Shown in pieces: positions 56,001 to 64,000 of a stretch of DNA of 64,000 nucleotides. Every line of letters starts with the position of its first letter. The stretch's first letter is position 1. The stretch spans positions 779,261 through 843,260 of the forward strand of contig QEYB01001217.1 of assembly GCA_017562135.1 (NCBI GenBank), written 5' to 3'. Origin of the DNA: Dipylidium caninum. Lineage: Eukaryota > Platyhelminthes > Cestoda > Cyclophyllidea > Dipylidiidae. A program made the translations under genes and the position numbers. The notes under the pieces are model-generated. The model did no database searches. It saw only the letters and a program-made list of their open reading frames with translations, and had not been told where the DNA came from.

Positions 56001-59000
56001 TACTTTCGACGCCTCGTCGAAGGTGACCTCTCCAATCTCTCCTTCGTCCTCCACTACTGCCACTCCTTCTGCCTCGACGCCTCTCTCCTCCGTCTCCGAC
56101 ATGGCTCCTACTCGAGCTTCCGTTCCATCTACTACTCCCTCCACCGCTCCGCCTCCCACTCTTCCTTCTTCCTCCTCTTCCACTCCACCTTCAAACTTAC
56201 CTTCACCTTCACCTTCACCTTCAAATTTGCCTCTTCCGACTACGCTTTTCTGCCGCACCGGCCACTGCGTCCACCACTGCGTCCTCCACTGCGTGCGCCC
56301 TTTGTCGCACCTCCAGGCGGCGACATCACCTTTCGTCTCGCGCCTGCCGCCTCCGATCTTCGTGCCAACTCCTCGCTGCACGGTCGACCAGCAACACCAA
56401 ACGCGACTCCTCACCGGCGGCCTCTTCCACGTCACCACAACCGCAACTGCCACCTCACTCTCTCCACTAACACCCATTGCGCCACCCATCGACTCCACCT
56501 CTGGCACCATTGTCTCCCGACTTCCACAACTTCCTTTGCTGAGCCTCCCACTCTCCTTCTTTCCTCTCTTCACTCCACCTTCAACTTCAACTTAACTTCA
56601 CCTTCACCTTCAATTCACCTTCCTTCACCTTCTCCAAAAATTCCTCTTCCGCTCATTCCAACAACATGACAGGCAAGGGCGTACACGAGGGGAGAGCTAC
56701 CTTCCTTCGGACGCCTCGACGGCGGTGACCTTTCCAATCCTCTCCTTCGTCCTCCACTACTGCCACTCCTTCTGGCCTCGCCGCCTCTCTCCTCCGTCTC
56801 CACATGCCTTCCTACTCGAGCTTCGTTCCATCTCCTACTCCCTCCACCGCTCCGGCTCCCACTCTTCCTTCTTCCTCCTCTTCCCACTCCACCTTCAACT
56901 TCAACTTCAACCTTCACTCTCACCTTCCACCTTCACCATCACCTCCAATTGCCTCTTCCGACTACACTTTCCGCCGGCACCGTCTCCACTGCGTCCTCCA
57001 CTGCGTCATCCACTGCGTCCTTTCTCGGCACCTCCAGCGGCGACATCAACTTTCGTCTCGCGCCTGCCGCCTCCGATCTTCGTGCCAACTCCTCGCTGCA
57101 CGGTCGACCAGCAAACACACGCGACTCCTCATCGACGCTCTTCCACGTCACCCACCAACCGCAACTGCCACCTCGCTCTCTCCACTAACACATCCATTGC
57201 GCCACCATCGACTCCACCTCTGGCACCACCGACTTCCACAACCTTCCATTGCTGAGCCGCTCATTCCAACAACAACAGGCAAGGGTGTACACGAGGGGAG
57301 AGCTACCTTTCGACGCCTCGTCGAAGTGCGGTGACCTCTCCAATCTCTTCCTTCGTCTCCACTACTGCCACGCCTTCTGCCTCGCCACGCTCTCTCCTCC
57401 GTCTCCGACATGCACCTCCGACTCGAGCTTTCGTTTCCATCTACTACTCCCTCCACCGCTCCGCTCCCACTCTTCCTTCTTCCTCCTCTTCCACTCCACC
57501 TTCAACCCTGCGCCACATCAACTCACTTGGACCACCTTCACACACACTTCACCTTCTTCATTCCAAATTGCCTCTTCCGACTTACTTTCCGCACCGCCAC
57601 CGGCCACTGCGTCTCCACTGCGCCTTCACTGCGTCCGCCACTGCGATTCCTCCACTGCGTCCTTTTTCGGCCACCTCCAGCGGCGACATCAACTTTCGTC
57701 TCGCGCCTGCCGACCTCCGATCTTCGTGCCAACTCCTCGCTGCACGGTCGACCTAGCAACACCACGCGACTCCTCACCCCGGCGGCTCTTCCACGTCACC
57801 ACCAAACCGCAACTGCCACCTCACTCTCTCCACTAACACCCCATTGCGACCACCATCGACTCCACCTCGGGCACCAACCGACTTCCACACCTTCCATTGC
57901 TGAGCCGCTCATTCCAACAACAACAGGCACAGGGTGTACACGAGGGAGAGCTACCTTCGACGCCTCGACGAAGCGGATGACCTTTCCAATTCTCCTCCTT
58001 CGTCCTCCACTACTGCCACTCCTTCTGCCTCGCCGCCTCTCTCCTCCGTCTCCACATGGCTCCTACTCGAGCTTCCGTTCCATCTCCTACTCCCTCCACC
58101 GTTCCGGCTCCACTCTTCCTTCTTCCTCCTCTTCCACTCCACCTCAACTTCAACTTCACCTTCACCTTCACTCTTCACCTCACCATTCACCTTTCCAAAT
58201 TTGCCTCTTCCGACTACGCTTTCCGCCGCACCGGCCACTGCGCTCTCCACTGCGCCTTCACTGCGTCATCCACTGCGTCCTTTGTCGCAACCTCCAGCGG
58301 CGACATCAACTTTCGTCTCGCGCCTGCCGTTCCCGATCTTCGTGCCAACTCCTCGCTGCACGGTCGACCAGCAACACACGCGACTCCTCACCGGCGGCTT
58401 CTTCCACGTCACCACCAACCCGCACGCACTGCCACCTCGCTCTCTCCACTAACACCCATTGCGCCACCATCGATCCACCCTGGCACCACCGACTTCCACA
58501 ACTTCCATTGCTGAGCCGCTCATTTCCAACAACAACAGGCAAGGGCGTAACACGAAGGGGAGAGCTACCTTCGACGCTCGACGGGGTGACCTTTCCAATG
58601 TCTCCTTCGTCTCCCACTACTGCCACTCCCCTTCTGCCTCGCCACCTCTCTCCTCCCTTCCACATGGCTCCTACTCGAGCTTTCGTTCCATCTCCTACTC
58701 CCTCCTCCGCTTCCGGCCTCCCCACTCTTCCTTCTTCCTCCTCTTCCACTCCACCTTCAAACTTCAACCTTCACCTTCACTCTTCACCTTCACCATCACC
58801 TTCCAATTTGCCTCTTCCGACTACGCTTTCCCGCCGCACCGGCCACTGCGTCCTCCACTGCGCACTGCGTCCACTGGCGCCCTTTCTCGGCACCTCCAGC
58901 GGCGACATCACCTTTCGGTCTCGCGCCTGCCGCCACCTCCGATCTTCGTGCCAACTCCTCGCTGCACGGTCGACCAGCAACACCACGCGACTCCTCACGG

Positions 59001-62000
59001 CGGCTTCTTCCACGTCACCACCAACGCAACTGCCACTCTCTCCCACTAACACCCATTGCGCCACCACCACTCGGGCACCACGACTTCCACACCTTCCATT
59101 GCTGACCGCTCATTCCACGACAGGCAAGGTGACACGAGGAGAGCTACTTTCGGACGCCTCGAAGGTGACCTCTCCATCTCCCCTTCGTCCTCCACTACTG
59201 CACTCTCTTCTGCCTCTCTCGGCTCCGTCTCCGACATGGCTCCTACCTCTTCCGTTCCACATCTCCCTCTTGCTCCCTCCTCCACACTCTTCCTTCTTCT
59301 CCTCTTCCACTCCACCTTCACTTCAACTTTACCTCACCTTCACCTTCACCTTCAAATTTCCTCTTCCGCACAACCTCCACCGCCACTGCGTTCCACTAGC
59401 GTCTCCACTTTGCCACCTCCAGCGGCGACATCAACTTTTTCGTCTCGCGCCTGCACCTCCGATCTTCGTGCCAACTCCTCGCTGCACGGTAATCGACCAG
59501 CAACACACGCGACTCCTCGACCGGCTCTTCCACGTCACCACTCAAAAACGCAACTGCCCACCTCCTCTCTCACTAACACGCCATTGCGCCACCATCGACT
59601 CCACTCTGCACCACCGACTTCCACACTTCCTTTGCTGAGCCGCTCATTCCAAACGGCTCATTCCAACCAACAACAGGCAAGGGCGTACACGAGGGGGAGA
59701 GCTACTTTCGACGAAACTCCTCGACGGACGCGGTGACCTTTCACCAATCTCTCCTCGCCCTCCTCACTACTGCCACTCCTTCTGCCTCGCCACCTCTCTT
59801 TCCTCCGTCGATTCCAATCCATGCCTCCTAACTCGAGCTTTCCGTTCTTCGTTAACATCTACTACTCCCCTCCACCTCCGTTCCGAGGGCTCTCCCCCCA
59901 CCCACTTCCTTCTTACGCTCCTCTTCCAGAGTTGCTCCGACTCACCTTCAACTTCACTTTAACTTCACCTTCACTCTCACCTTCACCTTTCACCAATCAC
60001 CTTTCCAATTTGCCTCTTCCGACTACGCTTTCCCGCACCGGCCACTGCGTCCTCCATCTGCGCCCTTCCTTCACTCGCACTGCGTCCATCCACTGCGTCC
60101 TTTCTCGGCACCTCCAGCGGCGACATCACTTTCGTCTCGCGCCTGCCGCCTCAAGATCTTCGTGCCAACTCCTCCTCCGCACGGGCTACGGGTCGACCAG
60201 CAACACCACTCGCGACTCCTCAACCGACGTGACTGGGCCTCGCGCTTCTCCACGTCGACCACCACGAGAGAACCGCGCAACTGCACCACTCCATTCGCTC
60301 TCTCCACTAACACCCATTTTGCGGCATCGACTCCACTCTGGCAGCCACCGACTTCCACAACCACAACTTCCTTTGCTGAGCCGCTCATTCCAACACGACA
60401 GGCAAGGGCGTACACGATACCGAGGGGAGAGCTACTTCGACGCCTCGACGGCGAAGTGACCCTTTCCAATCTCCCCTTCGTCTCCACTCTGCCCTCCTTC
60501 TGCCTCGCCACCTCTCTCTCCGTCTTCACATGCCTCCCGACTCGAAGCTTTCGGGAGGGGCGGGGGGGGGCGGGGGAGGGGGGGGAGGGGGTGGGGGGGA
60601 GGTGGGGAGGGGGGACGGGGCGGACGGGGTGGGGGGGGGGGGGCGGGGGCGGGGGGGGGGCGGCGGGGCGGGGCGGGGGGGGGGGGCGGGGGGAGCGGGG
60701 GGGGGGGGGGACCAGGGGGCGGCGGAGTGAGGGGGGGGGGGGGAGAGGAGGCGCCGGGGGGGTTCGCGGGCGGGGGGGGGGCGGCGGGGGGCGGGGGTGC
60801 GGGCGGGGTTCGGATGGGGGGGTGGCGGAGGGGGACGGAGGGGGGGGGGCGGGGGCGGGGGGGTGGACGGCTCGGAGGGGAGGGGGGGGAGGGGCGGGGG
60901 CGCGGGGGGCGGGTCGCCGGGGGGGTGGGGGGAGGGGCGCGGGGTCGGGGGAGTGGGGGGGGGCGGGTGGGCGCGGGGGGGGAGGGGGGGGGTGGGCGGG
61001 AAAATCACTAGGGGGTGGGGGGAGGGAGGGGCGGGCGGGGGAGGGGTAGAGGCGGGGCGGGAGACCGGGACGTCTCGGGGGGGGGGGGGACCCGCGGGAG
61101 GAAGGGAGGCGGGGGGGGTGCGGGGGGGGAGGTTTTGGGGGGGGGGGCGGGGGGGCGGGGGGGGGGGAGGGATCGGGGGGGCGGGGGTCGGCGGCGGGCG
61201 GGGGGGGGGCGGGGAGGCGGGGGGGGCGGGGGTGGGGGGGGCGGGGGGTGGGGGGGGCGGGAGGGGCGTCAGGCGGGGGGGGGGGGAGGGGGGTTCCATC
61301 TCCTACTCCCTCCCCTCCGTTCCGGCTCCCACTCTTCCTTCTTTCCTCCTCTCTTCCACTCCACCTTCAACTTCACCTTCACCTTCACTAAACTTTTCAC
61401 CTTCACTTCACCATCACCTTCTCCAAAATTTGCCTCTTCCGACTACGCTTTCCCACCGCCGCACTGCCGTCCGCCACTGCGTTCCTCCACTGTTTTTTTG
61501 GGGGCGCCCTTCACTGCGTCATCCACTGCGTCATCCAACTGCGCCCTTCTCGGCACCTCCAGCGGCGACATCACTTTCGTCTCGCGCCTGCCACCTCCGA
61601 TCTTCGTTTGCCAACTCCTCGCTGCACGGTATTCGACCTAGCAACACCACGCGAACTCCTCACGGCGGCTTCTTCCACGTAACCACACCAACCGCAACTG
61701 CCACCTCTCTCTCTCCACTAACACCCATTGCGCCACCATCGACTCACCTCTGGCACCACCGACTTCCACAACTTCCATTGCTGAGCCGCTCATTCCAACA
61801 ACAACAGGCAAAGGCGTTTACACGAGGGGAGAGCTACCTTCGACGCCTCGTCGACGGCGGTGAAACCTTCCAATCTCCCTTCGTCCTCCACTACTGCCAC
61901 TCCTTCTGCCTCGCACGCCTCTCTCCTCCGTCTTCCGAACATGGTCCTCCGACTCGAGCTACCGTTCGTTCCATTTCCTACTCCCTTCCTCCGTTCCGGC

Positions 62001-64000
62001 TCCCACTTTTCCTTCTTCCTCCTCTTCCACACTCCACTTAACTTCAACTTTACTTCCACACTTCACCTTCAACTTCACTCTCATCTTCACCTTCACCATC
62101 ACCTTCCAATTTGCCTCTTCCGACTCCCCACTTTTTCCGCCGCTAACCGCGCCACTGCGTCCTCCACTGTGCGCCCTTCACTGCGTATCCACTGTGCGTC
62201 CTCCACTGCGCCCTTTCTCGGGCACCTCCAGCGGCGACATCAACCTTTCGTCTCGCGCCTGCCGCCTCCGAATCTTCGTGCCAACTCCTCGCTGCACGGT
62301 CGACCAGCAACACCCACGCGACTCCTCATCGGCGGCTTCTTCCACGTCACCACCAAACCGCACACTGCCACCTCGCTCTCTCCACTAACACCCATTGCGC
62401 CACCATCGACTCCACCTCTGGCACCAACCGACTTCCACACTTCCATTGCTGAGCCGCTCATTCCAACAACAACAGGCAAGGCGTACACGAGGGGAGAAGC
62501 TACCTTCGACGCCTCGACGAAGGTGACCTCCTCCAATCTCTCCTTCGTCCTCCACTACTGCCACTCCTTCTGCTCGCCACGCCTCTCTCCTCCGTCTTCC
62601 ACATGCCTCCGACTCGAGCTTTCGTTCTCATCTCCTACTCCCTCCTCCGCTTCCGGCTCCCACTCTTACTTCTTCCTCCTCTTACCACTCCACTCAACTT
62701 CAACCTTTTAACTTCACCTTCACCTTCAACTTCATCTTCACCTTCACCATCACCTTCCAATTTGCCTCTTCGCGACTACGCTTTCCGCCGCACCGGCCAC
62801 TGCGTCCTCCTCACTGCCACTAGCGGTCCTCCACTGCGTCATCCACTGCTCCTCCACTCTGCTCCTTTCTCGGCACATCCAGCGCGACATCACCTTTCGT
62901 CTCGCTGGGGCCTGCCGCCTCCGATCTTCGTGCAACTCCTCGCTGCACGTCGACCAGCAACACCACGCGACTCCTCCAGACGGCGGCTTCTTCACGTCCA
63001 CCACAACAAACCGCAACTGTCCACCTCGCCCTCTCCACTTAACACCCATTGCGCCACCATCGACTCCACCTCGGGCTACCACCGACTTCCACACCTTCCA
63101 TGCTGAGCCGCTCATTCCAACAACACAGGCAAGGGCGTACACGAGGGGAGAGCTACTTTCGACGCTCGGTCGAAGGTGACCTTTCCAATCTCCCCTTCGT
63201 CCTCCCTACTGCCACTCCTTCTGCCTCGCATCACGCCTCTCTCCTCCGTCTTCCACATGCTACTTCCGACTCGAGCTTTCCCGTTTCATCTTCTTACTAC
63301 TCCCTCCTCCGCTCCGGCTCCCACTCTTCCTTCTTCCTCCTCTTCCACTCCACTTCAACTTCAACTTTCACTTCACCTTCACTCTCACCTTCGCCTTCAC
63401 CATCACCTTCTCCAATTTGCCTCTTCCGACTACACTTTCCGCCGCACCCGGGCCCCCCACGGTCGCCACTGCGTCCTCCCACTGCGTCACTGCGTCCTCC
63501 ACTGCGCGAACCTTTCTTCGGCACCTCAGCGCAGCGCACATCAACCTTTTCGTCTCGCGCCTGCCCGCCTCCGATCTTCGTGCCTAACTCCTCGCTGCAC
63601 GGTCGACCAGCAACACCACGCACGACTCCTCACCGGCGGCCTCTTCCACGTCAACCACCAACCGCAACTGCCACCTCGCTCTCTCCACTAACACCCATTG
63701 CGCCACCATCGACAGTCCACCTCGGGCACCACCGACTTCCACAACTTTACCCTTTGCTGAGCCGCTCATTCCCAACAACAGGCAAGGGCAAATGTGTACC
63801 ACGAGGGGAGAGCTACCTTCGACGCCTCGACGGCGGTGACCTCCCCAATTCGCAATCTCTATCCTTCGCCCTCCACTACTGCCACTCCTTTCTGCCTCGC
63901 ACGCCTCTCTCCTCCGTCTTCCGGACATGCTCCTACTCGAGCTTCCGTTCCATTCTACTACTCCCTCCACCGCTCCGCCCTCACTCATCTCTCTCTTTTT
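50010..64000 (-). CDS. Candidate giant repetitive coding exon of the spectraplakin
   Basis: In 591-nt copies the minus frame encodes a 197-residue repeat with landmarks EERGVEAEGVAVVEDEGEIG, SGSAMEGVEVGGARGGVDGG, CSEELARRSEVAGARRK, DAVEDAVEDAVAGAVESVVG and KFEGEGEGEGEGKVEVEVEG. It reads from one copy into the next without a stop where copies are a multiple of three, and at the left edge continues into the exon end at 49774. I infer an extended, acidic, probably disordered segment. In spectraplakins a large plakin-repeat exon occupies this place between plakin domain and rod, but this sequence shows no plakin-repeat similarity. Frame breaks among copies argue against coding unless they are assembly errors. 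The plus-strand mucin-like frame and a non-coding minisatellite remain alternatives. Confidence 0.35.
60553..61292. other. G-rich low-complexity block within a repeat unit
   Basis: About 740 nt composed almost only of G with some C and scattered A/T. It sits exactly between ctttcg and gttccatctcc, which are adjacent in the other copies, so it is inserted without loss of repeat sequence. Its composition matches nothing else in the window. Most likely an assembly or base-calling artefact; a real G-quadruplex-prone insertion is less likely. Confidence 0.85.

Larger units (their letters stand above)
50003..64000. repeat. Tandem array of a ~0.59 kb unit, at least 21 copies
   Basis: Every copy carries the landmark TGAGCCGCTCATTCCAAC or a close variant; its starts are at 50561, 51138, 51724, 52315, 52924, 53526, 54127, 54718, 55333, 55953, 56540 (altered), 57253, 57901, 58512, 59103, 59636, 60376, 61782, 62450, 63112 and 63758. 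Spacing is 577-620 nt in the cleaner left part; several copies are 591 nt (197 codons). The array runs off the right edge. The plus strand is strongly pyrimidine-rich (CT), so the minus strand is purine-rich. Inside each unit are two micro-repeats, a 12-mer (tcctccactgcg) and a hexamer (ttcacc). Per unit, one plus frame (Ser/Thr/Pro-rich) and one minus frame (Glu/Val/Gly-rich) have no stop. The left edge, near 50003, is sharp. Confidence 0.97.

Noticed and set aside
50003..64000. CRISPR array or centromeric satellite
   Set aside because: Units are about 590 nt without spacers, and the array abuts a gene exon; nothing suggests CRISPR, and the purine asymmetry with open frames is unlike ordinary AT-rich satellite.
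1..64000. tRNA or rRNA genes
   Set aside because: I looked for T-loop-like GGTTCGA contexts with a matching cloverleaf and found none; a covariance-model search would be needed to be certain.

Overview
The window looks like nuclear DNA of a metazoan, most likely a parasitic flatworm and probably a cestode. The genes are intron-rich, all proteins recognised are animal families (spectraplakin, casein kinase 1 alpha, WBP2, MOB2-like, galactose-1-phosphate uridylyltransferase), several introns are only 32-38 nt long (typical of tapeworm and fluke genes), and the introns and intergenic DNA carry decayed mariner transposons. The species cannot be fixed from sequence alone.

Layout. 1-4776: no gene recognised except a dead mariner (about 3660-4290). 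4777-5322 (+): the last coding exon of GALT. 5323-11801: about 6.5 kb without a recognisable gene. 11802-15057 (-): a casein kinase 1 alpha-like gene in four exons, with a one-base frame conflict at the last junction. 17431-19674 (+): a complete WBP2-like gene in seven exons (277 aa). 21185-22126 (-): a single-exon divergent MOB2-like protein. 24052 to about 49.8 kb (-): the C-terminal half of a spectraplakin (MACF1/dystonin/Shot family) in about 40 exons. They encode a rod of about 3,100 residues of spectrin repeats, an EF-hand pair, a GAS2 microtubule-binding domain and alternative Ser/Arg-rich tails. Two more dead mariners sit in its introns. About 50003-64000 (running off the window): a tandem array of a roughly 0.59 kb unit, at least 21 copies, interrupted by about 740 bp of nearly pure G/C sequence.

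How it fits together. The spectraplakin exons were joined by matching splice phases, and the phases agree at nearly every junction. The most interesting point is the link between array and gene. The minus-strand frame of the repeat stays open through the left edge of the array into about 230 nt of unique sequence, then reaches a phase-0 splice donor (exon end 49774). That fits the phase-0 acceptor of the first spectrin exon (49453). The array may therefore be a giant, internally repetitive coding exon encoding about 197-residue Glu/Val/Gly-rich repeats, placed where other spectraplakins have their plakin-repeat exon. The alternative is an intronic minisatellite; RNA evidence would decide.

Caution: the array from about 56 kb onward shows scattered one-base indels and an implausible G-rich block, which look like uncorrected assembly errors. 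Exon ends were read by eye from GT/AG signals and phase and may be off by a base or use a neighbouring site.
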